A DNA stretch of 64,000 nt from Ectopseudomonas mendocina (GTDB lineage Bacteria > Pseudomonadota > Gammaproteobacteria > Pseudomonadales > Pseudomonadaceae), in NCBI RefSeq assembly GCF_016008875.1, contig NZ_JADTQG010000013.1:1-64000 (forward strand), given 5' to 3'. How positions within the stretch are numbered: position 1 is the first letter of the stretch; every line of letters begins with the position of its first letter. Shown here piece by piece: positions 55,001-64,000 of the stretch. A program made the translations under genes and the position numbers. The notes under the pieces were generated by a model, which saw nothing but the letters and a program-made list of their open reading frames with translations, did not search any database and was not told where the DNA came from.

Positions 55001-55474
55001 ATGCGTATCGGTCATGGTTATGACGTACACCGCTTCGGCGAAGGCGATTTCATCACCCTCGGCGGCGTGCGGATTCCCCATAAGTTCGGACTTGTCGCTC
55101 ACTCCGACGGCGACGTGCTACTGCACGCGCTGAGCGATGCCCTGCTCGGCGCGGTGGCGCTGGGCGATATTGGCAAACATTTCCCCGATACCGATCCGAC
55201 CTTCAAGGGCGCCGACAGCCGTGCGCTGCTGCGTCACGTCATGGGCCTGGTGCGGGCCAAGGGCTACGCGGTGGGCAATGTCGACACCACCATCATCGCC
55301 CAGGCGCCGAAGATGGCGCCGCACATTCAGAGCATGCGCGAGCGCATTGCCGAAGACCTCGACATCGAGCTGGATCAGGTCAACGTCAAGGCCACCACCA
55401 CCGAGAAGCTCGGCTTCACCGGGCGCGAGGAAGGTATTGCGGTGCATGCCGTGGCCTTGCTGGTCAAGGCATGA
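55001..55474 (+). CDS. ispF: 2-C-methyl-D-erythritol 2,4-cyclodiphosphate synthase IspF
   Basis: IspF cyclises CDP-ME 2-phosphate in the MEP pathway. The 157-residue protein begins [12 protein letters not shown] with metal ligands Asp8 and His10; a third histidine lies in [18 protein letters not shown] near 34-51, and [15 protein letters not shown] and the [14 protein letters not shown] end match. It overlaps truD by four bases. The ribosome site is poor because the terminator T-run lies directly before the ATG. Confidence 0.97.
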   Translation: MRIGHGYDVHRFGEGDFITLGGVRIPHKFGLVAHSDGDVLLHALSDALLGAVALGDIGKHFPDTDPTFKGADSRALLRHVMGLVRAKGYAVGNVDTTIIAQAPKMAPHIQSMRERIAEDLDIELDQVNVKATTTEKLGFTGREEGIAVHAVALLVKA

Positions 55475-56529
55475 ACGAGCTGCAGCTGCTGGGGCCGCGC
55501 GCGCATGGCCAGGCCTGCGGGCGCGCCGTGCTCAAGGCTACGGCGGAGGACTTTCAGGTCGATGAAGTACTGGACATCGCGCTCACGGGCCAGGGTGAGC
55601 ACCTTTGGTTGTGGGTGGAAAAGCGCGGCCTGAATACCGAGGAAGCGGCGCGGCGCATAGCCCGTACCGCCGGCTTGCCGCTCAAGGCGATCAGCTATGC
55701 CGGTCTCAAGGATCGCCAGGCGCTGACCCGCCAATGGTTCAGCCTGCACCTGCCGGGCAAGGCCGACCCCGATCTTGCCGCCGCGCAGGGCGATGATCTG
55801 GTCATCCTGAGCAGCCAGCGGCATAACCGCAAGCTGCAGCGCGGCGCCCATTCGGCCAATGGCTTCACCTTGCGCCTGACCGCGCTCGAGGCTGACCGTG
55901 ATGCCCTTGAGCAGCGCCTGCAGCGTATCGCCGAGCAGGGCGTGCCGAATTACTTCGGCCTCCAGCGTTTCGGCTTTGATGGCGGCAATGTCGAGCAGGC
56001 GCGTGATTTTGCCTCGCGCCAGGAGCTGCCGGTGCAGCGCAATCTGCGTTCGCGCCTGCTTTCAGCGGCACGTAGTTACCTGTTCAACCAGGTGCTGGCC
56101 AGGCGCGTGGCGGCCGGCACCTGGAACCAGGCGCAGGTCGGCGATTTGCTGGCCTTTACCGGCAGTCGCAGTTTCTTCATGGCAGGCGAGGCTGAATGCC
56201 ATGACCCGCGCCTGGCCATTCTCGATCTGCATCCCACCGGGCCATTGTGGGGTGACGGTGCGCTGCCGACCGGTGGTGCTACCCAGCAATTGGAGCAAAG
56301 CGTCGCCGATGACGCTGCGCAACTGGTGCAATGGCTGGTCAAGGCGGACATGGCGCACGAACGGCGCATTCTGCGCCTCCCCATTCAGAGCCTTACGTGG
56401 CATTATCCCGAGCCCGATATTCTGCAACTTGCATTCGTCCTGCCGGCCGGGTGTTTCGCCACCGTGGTGGTGAGCGAATTGCTCGATCTGGTGCCAGCAG
56501 GGCAGACGGATACTCCATGCGAATTCTGA
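55471..56529 (+). CDS. truD: tRNA pseudouridine(13) synthase TruD
   Basis: TruD makes pseudouridine 13 in tRNA-Glu. The 352-residue protein has the catalytic Asp81 in [16 protein letters not shown] and the [13 protein letters not shown] block near 124-136. The inserted TRUD domain begins around 150 ([20 protein letters not shown]). The start overlaps ispF as ATGA, and the surE start lies inside its last codons, so the ispF-truD-surE-pcm run is tightly packed. Confidence 0.96.
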   Translation: MNELQLLGPRAHGQACGRAVLKATAEDFQVDEVLDIALTGQGEHLWLWVEKRGLNTEEAARRIARTAGLPLKAISYAGLKDRQALTRQWFSLHLPGKADPDLAAAQGDDLVILSSQRHNRKLQRGAHSANGFTLRLTALEADRDALEQRLQRIAEQGVPNYFGLQRFGFDGGNVEQARDFASRQELPVQRNLRSRLLSAARSYLFNQVLARRVAAGTWNQAQVGDLLAFTGSRSFFMAGEAECHDPRLAILDLHPTGPLWGDGALPTGGATQQLEQSVADDAAQLVQWLVKADMAHERRILRLPIQSLTWHYPEPDILQLAFVLPAGCFATVVVSELLDLVPAGQTDTPCEF

Positions 56530-57266
56530 TTTCCAACGACGACGGGGTGAACGCGCCCGGTATCGCCGCGTTGCACCAGGCGCTGGCCGACTACGCCGAA
56601 TGCGTGGTGATCGCCCCGGCCGAAGACAGGAGCGGTGCCAGCAGTGCGTTGACGCTCGACCGCCCGCTGCATCCGATGGCTCTGACCAACGGTTACATCA
56701 GCCTCAACGGCACGCCGACCGATTGCGTGCATCTGGGGCTTCACGGCTTGCTCGAGCAGACACCGGACATGGTCGTTTCGGGCATCAACCTGGGCGCCAA
56801 CCTGGGCGATGACGTGCTCTATTCCGGCACCGTGGCCGCGGCGCTGGAAGGTCGCTTCCTGAACAAGCCGGCGTTCGCCTTCTCGCTGCTGTCGCGTCTT
56901 CCCGATAATCTGCCGACTGCCGCCTATTTCGCCCGCAAGCTGGTCGAAGCGCACGAGCGCCTCGAGTTGCCGCCGCGTACCGTGCTCAACGTCAACGTGC
57001 CGAACCTGCCGCTCGAACATATCCGGGGTGTGCAGCTGACCCGTCTCGGTCACCGTGCGCGCGCCGCGGCGCCGGTCAAGGTGGTCAACCCACGGGGCAA
57101 GGAAGGCTACTGGATCGCGGCGGCCGGTGACGTCGAGGACGGCAGCCAGGGCACCGATTTCCATGCCGTGATGCAAGGCTATGTATCGATCACGCCGCTA
57201 CGGCTCGATCGCACGTTCAATGAGGCTCTCGAAACTATGGATGGCTGGTTGGAGGGCATCTTCTGA
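56517..57266 (+). CDS. surE: 5'/3'-nucleotidase SurE
   Basis: SurE is a metal-dependent phosphatase for nucleoside monophosphates, linked to stationary-phase survival. The 249-residue protein starts [16 protein letters not shown] with metal ligands Asp8 and Asp9; further motifs are [17 protein letters not shown] near 33-49 and [20 protein letters not shown] near 85-104. The ATG at 56517 lies within the truD 3' end, a 13-base overlap. The order surE-pcm-(nlpD)-rpoS is a classic stationary-phase cluster. Confidence 0.97.
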   Translation: MRILISNDDGVNAPGIAALHQALADYAECVVIAPAEDRSGASSALTLDRPLHPMALTNGYISLNGTPTDCVHLGLHGLLEQTPDMVVSGINLGANLGDDVLYSGTVAAALEGRFLNKPAFAFSLLSRLPDNLPTAAYFARKLVEAHERLELPPRTVLNVNVPNLPLEHIRGVQLTRLGHRARAAAPVKVVNPRGKEGYWIAAAGDVEDGSQGTDFHAVMQGYVSITPLRLDRTFNEALETMDGWLEGIF

Positions 57267-57283
57267 TGCGTGGACAGGACGAC

Positions 57284-57940
57284 ATGCAGCGCAGCGGGAT
57301 CGGCATGACCTCGCAGCGCACCCGCGAACGATTGATCCAGCGCCTCTACGAGGAGGGGCTGTCCAACGCGCGGGTACTGGAAGTGATCCGCCGTACCCCG
57401 CGTCATCTGTTCGTCGATGAAGCGCTGGCGCACCGCGCCTATGAAGACACCGCGCTGCCCATCGGTCATAACCAGACCATTTCCCAGCCGTACATGGTCG
57501 GTCGCATGACCGAGCTGTTGCTGGCGGCCGGGCCGCTGGACAAGGTCCTGGAAATCGGTACCGGCTCCGGCTACCAGACCGCCGTACTGGCGCAACTGGT
57601 GGAGCGGGTGTTCTCGGTGGAGCGCATTCAGGTGCTGCAGGATCGTGCCAAGGAGCGTCTGGCCGAACTCAAGCTGCGCAACGTGGTCTTTCGCTGGGGA
57701 GACGGCTGGGAAGGCTGGAATGCGCTCGGCCCGTACAACGGCATCATCGTCACGGCGGCTGCGGCGCAGGTACCGCAGGCCCTGCTCGATCAGCTGGCAC
57801 CGGGTGGACGCCTGGTCATTCCGGTGGGCAGCGGCGATGTGCAGCAATTGCTGCTGATCGTGCGTGAAGAGGATGGTTTTTCCCGTCATGTGCTGGATGC
57901 GGTGCGCTTCGTGCCGCTGCTCAACGGGCCGCTGGCCTGA
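57284..57940 (+). CDS. pcm: Protein-L-isoaspartate O-methyltransferase
   Basis: Pcm uses S-adenosylmethionine to repair isoaspartyl residues in aged proteins. Motif I is [16 protein letters not shown], preceded by the substrate segment [16 protein letters not shown] use the ATG at 57284 because AGGA precedes it by four or five bases, giving 218 residues. An ATG at 57305 ([10 protein letters not shown], 211 residues, the size known in P. aeruginosa) and one at 57266 are also possible. Confidence 0.95.
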   Translation: MQRSGIGMTSQRTRERLIQRLYEEGLSNARVLEVIRRTPRHLFVDEALAHRAYEDTALPIGHNQTISQPYMVGRMTELLLAAGPLDKVLEIGTGSGYQTAVLAQLVERVFSVERIQVLQDRAKERLAELKLRNVVFRWGDGWEGWNALGPYNGIIVTAAAAQVPQALLDQLAPGGRLVIPVGSGDVQQLLLIVREEDGFSRHVLDAVRFVPLLNGPLA

Positions 57941-57965
57941 TCGCTTTATCGCTCTGGAAGGATCC

Positions 57966-58904
57966 ATGAAGAAACATTTCCTGCTCTACGCCAAGGGTAT
58001 GGCCATGGGCGCTGCCGATGTGGTGCCAGGCGTTTCCGGCGGCACCATCGCCTTCATCAGCGGCATTTACGACGAGCTGCTGCGCTCCATCGCCGGTATC
58101 CCCGAGGCATTGCTGTTGCTGCTGCGCGGCCGCATCAAGGACGCCTGGCAGATGGCCAACGCGACCTTTCTCCTGGTGCTGTTCAGCGGCATTGTCACCA
58201 GTATCCTCACGCTCGCCCGCGTCATCACCTATTTACTGCACCATCATCCGATTCCGGTTTGGTCGTTCTTCTTTGGGCTGATTCTGGTATCCACCTATCT
58301 GGTCGGCCGCGAAATCGGGCGCTGGAACTGGAGCAGGGTGGTGAGCTTCGTGCTCGGTCTGGCTTTCGCCTACTGGATCACCGTCGCGGCGCCCATGCAG
58401 TGGGGCAGTGACTTGCCGACCCTGTTCCTGGCCGGGGCCATCGCCATCTGCGCGATGATCCTGCCGGGCATTTCCGGCAGCTTCATCCTGCTGCTGCTCG
58501 GCCTTTATTCTGTGGTGCTGGGCGCGGTAAAGGACTTCAATCTCATGGTTCTGGCGGTTTTCGCCAGTGGCTGCCTGGTGGGCCTGCTCAGTTTCGCGCG
58601 TTTGCTCAGCTGGCTGCTGTCGCGCTGGCGGGACCTCAGCCTGGCGTTTCTCAGCGGGCTGATGCTCGGCTCCCTGAACAAGGTTTGGCCCTGGAAGGAA
58701 ACGCTGACCTGGCGTGTCGACAGCAAGGGCGAGCAGGTGCCGCTGTTGCAGAACAATCTGCTGCCGACGCATTTCGCCGATATCAGTGGCCAGGATCCGC
58801 AGCTGCTATTCGCCGTGGCGCTGGCGCTAGGCGGTATCTTCTTGGTGCTGGGTCTGGAGTGGCTGGCAGGGCGTCGGCCAGTCGATGCTGGCCGCACCGA
58901 ATAA
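57966..58904 (+). CDS. DUF368 family membrane protein
   Basis: The 312-residue protein has about eight membrane helices. The start KGMAMGAADVVPGVSGGTIA near 10-29 and a later repeat MILPGISGSFILLLLGLY near 163-180 are the two DUF368 signature segments (an internal duplication). Family members of the PopT group have been linked to flipping of polyprenyl phosphate lipid carriers, so a role in undecaprenyl phosphate recycling is plausible here but not shown. It lies between pcm and nlpD. Confidence 0.92.
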   Translation: MKKHFLLYAKGMAMGAADVVPGVSGGTIAFISGIYDELLRSIAGIPEALLLLLRGRIKDAWQMANATFLLVLFSGIVTSILTLARVITYLLHHHPIPVWSFFFGLILVSTYLVGREIGRWNWSRVVSFVLGLAFAYWITVAAPMQWGSDLPTLFLAGAIAICAMILPGISGSFILLLLGLYSVVLGAVKDFNLMVLAVFASGCLVGLLSFARLLSWLLSRWRDLSLAFLSGLMLGSLNKVWPWKETLTWRVDSKGEQVPLLQNNLLPTHFADISGQDPQLLFAVALALGGIFLVLGLEWLAGRRPVDAGRTE

Positions 58905-58952
58905 ATACGGCACAATGGGCGCCGTACACGGAATCATTCAGGGAGCGTTTGG

Positions 58953-59831
58953 GTGAGTTGCACCGTCCTTCACGTGCTAGTGCGCGCAGTCGCAGCCTTG
59001 CGCCTGCCGCTCGCCATCCTTGCCGCCTCGGCATTGGCCGGTTGCGTCAGTTCGCCTCCCGGGGGCGTGCAGGTGGTCGACCGCGGGCAGGGCCAGGGGC
59101 GTGCTCCGGTGGTCCAGCGCCAGCCCGTGCGCAACGGCCACTATGTCGTGCAGCGTGGCGATACCCTCTATTCCATCGCCTTTCGTTTCGGCTGGGACTG
59201 GAAGGCGCTGGCTGCGCACAATGGCCTGCGTGATCCTTACATCATTCGCGTTGGCCAGAAGATCCGTTTTGACAATCGCCCAGTCGCTAGCAGCCAGACA
59301 GTCGTTTCGACACCGAGCCCGGCCACCTCGCCGGTGGTCACCCGCCCGGTGCCGAGCCGTCCGCCGGTCGCCGTGACGGCCCCGCCTGCCACTCAGCCCG
59401 CTCGGCCACCTGTCGCCAACACACCCGCGACCACGCCTGTAACCCCGGTAAGCCGCTCGGCCAGCGGTTGGTCCTGGCCGACACAGGGCGCGGTGATCAG
59501 TCGTTTTTCCTCAAACGGTAGTTTGAATAAAGGCATTGATATCGCCGGGGAATTAGGACAGCCTGTTTTAGCTGCGTCTGATGGATCGGTGGTGTACGCC
59601 GGGAGTGGTTTGCGGGGCTACGGCGAGTTGATCATCATCAAACACAGCGACACCTACGTAAGTGCTTACGGTCATAACCGCAGGTTGTTGGTACGGGAGG
59701 GGCAGCAGGTCAAAGCGGGGCAAAGCATTGCCGAAATGGGGTCCACAGGGGCCGACCGGGTGAAGCTGCACTTCGAGATTCGCCGCCAAGGTAAACCTGT
59801 CGATCCGCTGCAATATCTGCCACGTCGTTGA
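58953..59831 (+). CDS. nlpD: NlpD, LysM/M23 lipoprotein amidase activator
   Basis: NlpD activates the septal amidase AmiC during daughter cell separation. The 292-residue protein begins with GTG after GGGAG. A lipobox ALAGC places the lipidated cysteine at residue 31. A LysM domain covers about 64-107 (YVVQRGDTLYSIAFRFGWDW), then a proline-rich linker, then an M23 domain at about 185-288. The first zinc His is replaced by Asn192 in NKGIDIAGE, and the last motif reads LHFE, so it is probably inactive as a peptidase, as in E. coli NlpD. rpoS lies 101 bp downstream, and its promoter is usually inside nlpD. Confidence 0.95.
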   Translation: MSCTVLHVLVRAVAALRLPLAILAASALAGCVSSPPGGVQVVDRGQGQGRAPVVQRQPVRNGHYVVQRGDTLYSIAFRFGWDWKALAAHNGLRDPYIIRVGQKIRFDNRPVASSQTVVSTPSPATSPVVTRPVPSRPPVAVTAPPATQPARPPVANTPATTPVTPVSRSASGWSWPTQGAVISRFSSNGSLNKGIDIAGELGQPVLAASDGSVVYAGSGLRGYGELIIIKHSDTYVSAYGHNRRLLVREGQQVKAGQSIAEMGSTGADRVKLHFEIRRQGKPVDPLQYLPRR

Positions 59832-59932
59832 TCCGCCGCTGACCCGTTCCATCACGTAGGAGGGACGGGCTCAGGTATGGCCAGGACGGTTCCGCCAGAG
59901 TCTGTTGTCGAACTCAGCTAAGGACAACAACA

Positions 59933-60940
59933 ATGGCTCTCATCAAAAAAGAAGCGCCGGAGTTTGACGTCGACGATGAGCTACTCCTGATGGAGTCTGG
60001 CATCGTTTTCGGCGAGGTTCAGGGCGATGAAGTGGAAGCACCGGTCGCGCGGCCCAAGGCCAAGAACGCCGCCCCTTCCAGGCAGCATAAGTACATCGAT
60101 TACACCCGGGCGCTGGACGCCACACAGCTTTATCTCAACGAAATCGGTTTCTCTCCCTTGCTCACTCCCGAAGAGGAAGTGCACTTCGCGCGCCTGGCGC
60201 AGAAGGGCGATCCTGCCGGGCGCAAGCGCATGATCGAGAGCAATCTGCGCCTGGTCGTGAAGATCGCCCGGCGTTACGTCAATCGCGGCCTTTCCCTGCT
60301 CGACCTGATCGAGGAGGGTAACCTGGGCCTGATTCGCGCCGTGGAGAAGTTCGATCCGGAGCGGGGGTTCCGTTTTTCGACTTATGCCACCTGGTGGATC
60401 CGCCAGACCATCGAACGCGCCATCATGAACCAGACGCGAACCATCCGTTTGCCGATTCATGTGGTCAAGGAACTCAATGTCTATCTGCGTGCGGCCCGCG
60501 AGCTGACTCAGAAGCTGGACCATGAGCCTTCCGCGGAAGAAATTGCCAACCTGCTGGAAAAACCGGTGGGTGAGGTCAAGCGAATGCTTGGCCTCAACGA
60601 ACGCGTGTCCTCGGTGGACGTCTCGCTCGGTCCAGACTCGGACAAGACCCTGCTCGACACCTTGACCGATGACCGGCCGACCGACCCCTGCGAGCTGTTG
60701 CAGGACGATGATCTGTCGCAGAGCATCGATCAGTGGTTGTCAGACCTGACCGATAAGCAACGCGAGGTCGTTGTGCGTCGTTTCGGTCTGCGTGGGCATG
60801 AGAGCTGTACGCTGGAGGAGGTGGGCCAGGAGATCGGCCTAACTCGCGAGCGCGTGCGGCAGATTCAGGTCGAAGCGCTCAAGCGTCTTCGTGAAATTCT
60901 GGAGAAGAACGGCCTGTCCAGCGACGCATTGTTTCAATGA
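59933..60940 (+). CDS. rpoS: RNA polymerase sigma factor RpoS
   Basis: RpoS is the general stress and stationary-phase sigma factor. The 335-residue protein has the expected parts: region 1.2 near 55-85 ([20 protein letters not shown]), region 2 with [18 protein letters not shown] and [20 protein letters not shown], region 3 and region 4 with the helix-turn-helix [20 protein letters not shown] near 294-313. Start 59933 follows AAGGACAACAACA. The transcript ends at the hairpin at 60957. rsmZ follows. Confidence 0.98.
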   Translation: MALIKKEAPEFDVDDELLLMESGIVFGEVQGDEVEAPVARPKAKNAAPSRQHKYIDYTRALDATQLYLNEIGFSPLLTPEEEVHFARLAQKGDPAGRKRMIESNLRLVVKIARRYVNRGLSLLDLIEEGNLGLIRAVEKFDPERGFRFSTYATWWIRQTIERAIMNQTRTIRLPIHVVKELNVYLRAARELTQKLDHEPSAEEIANLLEKPVGEVKRMLGLNERVSSVDVSLGPDSDKTLLDTLTDDRPTDPCELLQDDDLSQSIDQWLSDLTDKQREVVVRRFGLRGHESCTLEEVGQEIGLTRERVRQIQVEALKRLREILEKNGLSSDALFQ

Positions 60941-60956
60941 GGTTTGCGCCTCGATG

Positions 60957-60983
60957 AAACCCGGCTTCGGCCGGGTTTTTTAT
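60957..60983 (+). terminator. Intrinsic terminator of rpoS
   Basis: AAACCCGGC and GCCGGGTTT form a 9-bp stem around a TTCG-type tetraloop, followed by TTTT. It separates rpoS from the rsmZ control region that begins ten bases later. Confidence 0.9.
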
Positions 60984-60992
60984 GTGCTGTCG

Positions 60993-61010
60993 CGTAAGCC
61001 GTTGCTTACA
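60993..61010. promoter_or_regulatory. GacA-type upstream activating site of rsmZ
   Basis: The 18 bases CGTAAGCCGTTGCTTACA match the known GacA upstream sequence TGTAAG-N6-CTTACA at 11 of 12 fixed positions; only the first T is C. It lies about 165 bp upstream of the predicted rsmZ start, the usual distance in Pseudomonas. This supports GacS/GacA control. Confidence 0.85.
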
Positions 61011-61125
61011 ACTGTTGTCAGTCTTTGTGCTGAAGTGGGCTGATTTTAACCGACTAGTTCTTGTAATTATTTGTTTTTAAAGGAAATTAAATTTAATCGA
61101 ACTGATTGAGCGCATTTCAGTCGGG

Positions 61126-61153
61126 TTGTGCGTGAGTCTGAAGTGGCTAATAT
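61126..61153 (+). promoter_or_regulatory. Candidate promoter of rsmZ
   Basis: TAATAT at 61148-61153 is a plausible -10 box and TTGTGC at 61126-61131 a weak -35, 16 bp apart. A weak -35 is expected where GacA is required. The AT-rich tract at 61040-61100 between the GacA site and this promoter has the look of a bendable or protein-bound region. Confidence 0.5.
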
Positions 61154-61159
61154 CACACC

Positions 61160-61292
61160 CGTGCTCAGGGACAAGCACAGGTCGCCAGGATGACGACCAG
61201 GAGTATCGCAAGAAGCGATTCATCAGGACGATGAGTTGGGAGACAAAGGGATTAGGGAATAAAAGTGGGCGGCGCGAGCCGCCCCTTTTTTT
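61160..61292 (+). ncRNA. rsmZ: RsmZ small regulatory RNA
   Basis: RsmZ sequesters the translational regulator RsmA/CsrA through many GGA motifs. Seven GGA triplets occur between 61168 and 61259. At least three are shown in hairpin loops: GTGCT/AGCAC (61161-61178, loop with AGGGA), GGTCG/CGACC (61180-61198, loop with AGGA) and TCATC/GATGA (61220-61234, loop AGGAC). The RNA ends at a perfect 7-bp stem GGGCGGC/GCCGCCC (61267-61284) followed by seven T. Location between rpoS and fdxA is the standard Pseudomonas site. The 5' end is estimated to a few bases. Confidence 0.9.
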
Positions 61293-61351
61293 GTCCGCTA
61301 TTTCTGGCGGTACGCCGGGGCGGAATGTCGAAGTGGCTCCGCATAAAGCAA

Positions 61352-61374
61352 AAGACCCGCACATGGCGGGTCTT
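61352..61374 (-). terminator. Intrinsic terminator of fdxA
   Basis: AAGACCCGC and GCGGGTCTT form a 9-bp stem around a 5-base loop. Read on the minus strand it is followed by TTGCTTTATG. It faces the rsmZ terminator about 60 bp away, isolating the two convergent units. The spacer 61293-61351 holds no gene. Confidence 0.85.
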
Positions 61375-61390
61375 CGTGTTTCTGGCGAAC

Positions 61391-61714
61391 TCAGCGCTCC
61401 AGATGCTGCAGCTTGTCCTTCACGCCATCCCACTCTTCGGCGTCCGGCAGCGCATCCTTCTTCTCGGTGATGTTCGGCCATACTTCGGCCAGGTCGGCGT
61501 TCAGCTCGATGAATTCCTGCTGATCCTCGGGTACCTCGTCCTCGGAGAAGATAGCCTGAGCCGGGCATTCCGGCTCGCACAGGGCGCAGTCGATGCACTC
61601 GTCCGGGTGAATGACCAGGAAGTTAGGGCCTTCGTAGAAGCAATCCACCGGGCAGACTTCCACGCAGTCGGTGTATTTGCACTTGATGCAGTTGTCGGTG
61701 ACGACGAAGGTCAT
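61391..61714 (-). CDS. fdxA: 7Fe ferredoxin FdxA
   Basis: FdxA is a small electron carrier with one 3Fe-4S and one 4Fe-4S cluster. The 107-residue protein opens [20 protein letters not shown]. The first cluster motif is [14 protein letters not shown] at about 9-22, and the second is [12 protein letters not shown] at about 40-51. The acidic tail [20 protein letters not shown] matches the Azotobacter-type FdI family. It lies between rsmZ and mutS, convergent to the former. Confidence 0.97.
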   Translation of the reverse strand: MTFVVTDNCIKCKYTDCVEVCPVDCFYEGPNFLVIHPDECIDCALCEPECPAQAIFSEDEVPEDQQEFIELNADLAEVWPNITEKKDALPDAEEWDGVKDKLQHLER

Positions 61715-61853
61715 TCTGATTCTCTCCTCGGGGCGGCGGCCTGGGCTCTTTCTGCGAAGGGCTGCCAGGCGCTCTGTCTAAGGCCGCGGCTCAGGCTGTA
61801 AACCGGGCGGTCGTAAAATTGCGCGCGATTCTAGCAGTTTGTTGTTTGGAGCG

Positions 61854-64000
61854 TTAGATCTGCGTCTTCCATGTATATAACAGCTCGAGCGCTTTACGCG
61901 GAGTCAGATCATCGGGATTGATCTTGTCCAATTGCTCCAGCAGTGGATGTGGCGCGCTGGCGAACAGGTCGCTTTGCATCGGTACCTGCGGCTTACCTGG
62001 CTCCTGGCGCGGCAGGTCGTGCTGCAAGCTGGTGGCCTCCAGACGTGCCAGGTGCTCACGGGCTCGGCTGATCACGGTGCCCGGCACGCCCGCCAGTTGT
62101 GCCACTGCAAGGCCATAGCTCTGGCTCGCCGGTCCGGGCTGGACGTGATGGAGGAAAACGATGCGCTCGTTGTGCTCGGTGGCCGAAAGGTGCACGTTGG
62201 CCACTACCGGCTCGCTTTCCGGCAGCACCGTCAGCTCGAAGTAATGGGTGGCGAACAGGGTGAAGGCACGCAGGCGCGCCAGGTGCTCGGCTGCCGACCA
62301 GGCCAGCGACAGGCCGTCGAAGGTGCTGGTGCCGCGGCCAACCTCGTCCATCAGTACCAGGCTGCGTTCGCTGGCGTTGTGCAGGATGTTGGCGGTTTCG
62401 CTCATCTCCACCATGAAGGTGGAGCGGCCGCCAGCCAGGTCGTCGCTCGAGCCGATCCGGGTGAAGATGCGGTCGACCAACGACAGCTCGCAGGCCGCCG
62501 CCGGCACGAAGCTGCCGATATGAGCCAGTAGCACGATCAGCGCGGTTTGGCGCATGTAGGTGGACTTACCGCCCATGTTCGGTCCGGTGATGACCAGCAT
62601 GCGGCGATTGTCGTCCAGGTCCAGGTCGTTGGCCACGAAGGGGGTGGTCAGCACCTGCTCGACCACCGGATGACGCCCCTGATCGATGCGCATGCACGGC
62701 TCGTCGACGAAGCGCGGGCGGTTCAGGTCGAGGTTCAGCGCGCGCTCGGCCAGGTTGCTCAGCACGTCCAGTTCGGCGAGGGCCGCGGCGCTGTCCTGCA
62801 GAGGGGCGAGGTGGCCAATCAGCCTCTCGAGCAGTTCGTCGTAGAGCATCTTCTCGCGCGCCAAGGCGCGGCTCTTGGCCGACAATGCCTTGTCTTCGAA
62901 CTCCTTGAGCTCCGGGGTGATGAAACGCTCGGCGCCCTTGAGCGTTTGCCTGCGGATGTAATCGGCCGGGGCGGACTCGGCCTGTTTGGTCGGTAGCTCG
63001 ATGAAGTAACCGTGCACGCGGTTGTAACCGACCTTGAGGTTGGCCAGGCCGGTGCGGGCTTTCTCGCGTGCCTCCAGATCCATGAGGAACTGGCCGGCGT
63101 TCTCGCTCATCGCCTGCAGCTCGTCCAGTTCGGCGTCGAAGCCGGTCTTCAACACGCCGCCATCGCGAATGACTGCCGGCGGATTGTCGATGATGGCGCG
63201 GGACAGCAGGTCGGCCAGCTCAGGGTAGGTGGCAACGGTAGTGGCGAGTTGTTGCAGGTGCGGTGTGTCCAGCGAGGTCATCGCCTGTTGCAGCTCGGGC
63301 AGCGCAGCCAGGGCATCGCGTAGGCGAGCCAGATCGCGCGGGCGAGCGTTGCGCAGGCCGATGCGGGCAAGGATGCGTTCCAGATCGCCGATTTCCTTGA
63401 GCTGCGGCTGCAGCGTCTCGAAGCGGTAACCGTCGAGCAGGCAGGTGATGGCGTTCTGACGCGCCTCCAGCACCGCGCGGTCGCGCAGCGGGCGGTTCAG
63501 CCAGCGGCCCAGCAAGCGGCTGGCCATGGCGGTCTGGCAGCGATCCATGACCGATTGCAGGGTGTTGTCGCGGCCACCTGAAAGGTTGATGTCCAGCTCT
63601 AGGTTGCGGCGGCTGGCGCCGTCGAGGATCACCGTGTCGTCCAGGCGCTCATGGCGCAGGCTGCGCAGGTGCGGCAGGGCGGTGCGCTGGGTTTCCTTGG
63701 CATAGGCCAGCAGGCAGCCGGCGGCGCCGATGGCCAGGGTCAGGTTCTCGCAGCCGAAGCCCTTCAAGTCCTGGGTGCCGAACTGCTGGCACAGGCTCTT
63801 GAAGGCGCTGTCGCGATCGAAATCCCAGGGCGCGCGGCGTCGCGAGCCCTTGCGCTTCTCGGCGGGCAGGCCCTGTGGCCAGTCGTCCGGGATCAGTAGT
63901 TCGGCGGGGCTCAGGCGCTCCAGTTCGGCCAGCAGGTTTTCCCAGCCCTTGATTTCCTGAACGCTGAAGCGGCCGCTGGTGATGTCCAGCACGGCCAGGC
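61854..64000 (-). CDS. mutS: DNA mismatch repair protein MutS (5' end beyond the window)
   Basis: MutS binds base mismatches and recruits MutL. The visible 714 residues cover the connector, lever, clamp and ATPase domains to the C-terminal end. The Walker A loop is [20 protein letters not shown], Walker B lies in [16 protein letters not shown], and the ABC-type signature lies in [18 protein letters not shown]. The frame stays open to the window edge, so about 140 N-terminal residues, including the Phe-x-Glu mismatch motif, are missing. Apart from this cut it appears intact. fdxA lies 139 bp downstream. Confidence 0.97.
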   Translation of the reverse strand, partial: LAVLDITSGRFSVQEIKGWENLLAELERLSPAELLIPDDWPQGLPAEKRKGSRRRAPWDFDRDSAFKSLCQQFGTQDLKGFGCENLTLAIGAAGCLLAYAKETQRTALPHLRSLRHERLDDTVILDGASRRNLELDINLSGGRDNTLQSVMDRCQTAMASRLLGRWLNRPLRDRAVLEARQNAITCLLDGYRFETLQPQLKEIGDLERILARIGLRNARPRDLARLRDALAALPELQQAMTSLDTPHLQQLATTVATYPELADLLSRAIIDNPPAVIRDGGVLKTGFDAELDELQAMSENAGQFLMDLEAREKARTGLANLKVGYNRVHGYFIELPTKQAESAPADYIRRQTLKGAERFITPELKEFEDKALSAKSRALAREKMLYDELLERLIGHLAPLQDSAAALAELDVLSNLAERALNLDLNRPRFVDEPCMRIDQGRHPVVEQVLTTPFVANDLDLDDNRRMLVITGPNMGGKSTYMRQTALIVLLAHIGSFVPAAACELSLVDRIFTRIGSSDDLAGGRSTFMVEMSETANILHNASERSLVLMDEVGRGTSTFDGLSLAWSAAEHLARLRAFTLFATHYFELTVLPESEPVVANVHLSATEHNERIVFLHHVQPGPASQSYGLAVAQLAGVPGTVISRAREHLARLEATSLQHDLPRQEPGKPQVPMQSDLFASAPHPLLEQLDKINPDDLTPRKALELLYTWKTQI

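Overview
The window is a 64 kb stretch of a high-GC gammaproteobacterial chromosome. Gene order and protein content point to the genus Pseudomonas. Strong markers are the rpoS-rsmZ-fdxA-mutS order, the long run rpsB-tsf-pyrH-frr-uppS-cdsA-dxr-rseP-bamA-skp-lpxD-fabZ-lpxA-lpxB-rnhB-dnaE-accA-tilS-pyrG-kdsA-eno-ftsB-ispD, and several Pseudomonas-type REP palindromes. A P. mendocina/oleovorans-like species is my guess from sequence flavour, not a demonstrated identification.

Layout. (1) 1-7300 is the most variable part. It holds an orphan trypsin-like protease, plsB, an EamA transporter, a run of small poorly known genes (membrane protein, DUF695-like, TPR), a tiny remnant of a tyrosine recombinase, and a cold-shock gene. 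(2) 7.3-16.5 kb is metabolic and RNA modification: a sugar O-acetyltransferase, the overlapping dapE-rlmA-unknown operon, tcdA, an orphan solute-binding protein, a DUF1456 protein, csdA-sufE, dapD and an ArsC-like reductase. (3) 16.5-25.2 kb has a CPA1 Na+/H+ antiporter, dapC, a dCache chemoreceptor, glnD and map. (4) 25.2-51.3 kb is a dense co-directional housekeeping block on the plus strand. It covers translation (rpsB, tsf, frr), nucleotides (pyrH, pyrG), isoprenoid and undecaprenyl phosphate synthesis (dxr, uppS, ispD), phospholipid and fatty acid synthesis (cdsA, fabZ, accA), lipid A and KDO synthesis (lpxD, lpxA, lpxB, kdsA), outer membrane assembly (bamA, skp, rseP), replication (dnaE, rnhB), glycolysis (eno) and division (ftsB). 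(5) 51.3-54.9 kb has an HPF-like protein and a divergent LysR regulator next to the glutathione-dependent formaldehyde pathway adhC-fghA. (6) 55-61 kb runs ispF-truD-surE-pcm-DUF368-nlpD-rpoS, then the small RNA rsmZ with its GacA-type upstream site, then fdxA and a mutS gene cut by the window end.

The three dap genes (dapC, dapD, dapE) give three steps of the succinylase route to diaminopimelate. The lpx, fab, bam, skp and rseP genes form one envelope-building module. Surrounding non-coding DNA carries at least four REP/REPIN-type palindromes of different sequence families, one long imperfect palindrome of about 144 bp behind dapD, and several clear intrinsic terminators.

I found no tRNA, rRNA, CRISPR array, complete insertion sequence or prophage. 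I do not see strong evidence for a wholly new multi-gene system. The best leads are the small variable island at 4.7-7.1 kb, the orphan protease, the repeat elements, and the regulatory architecture around nlpD-rpoS-rsmZ.
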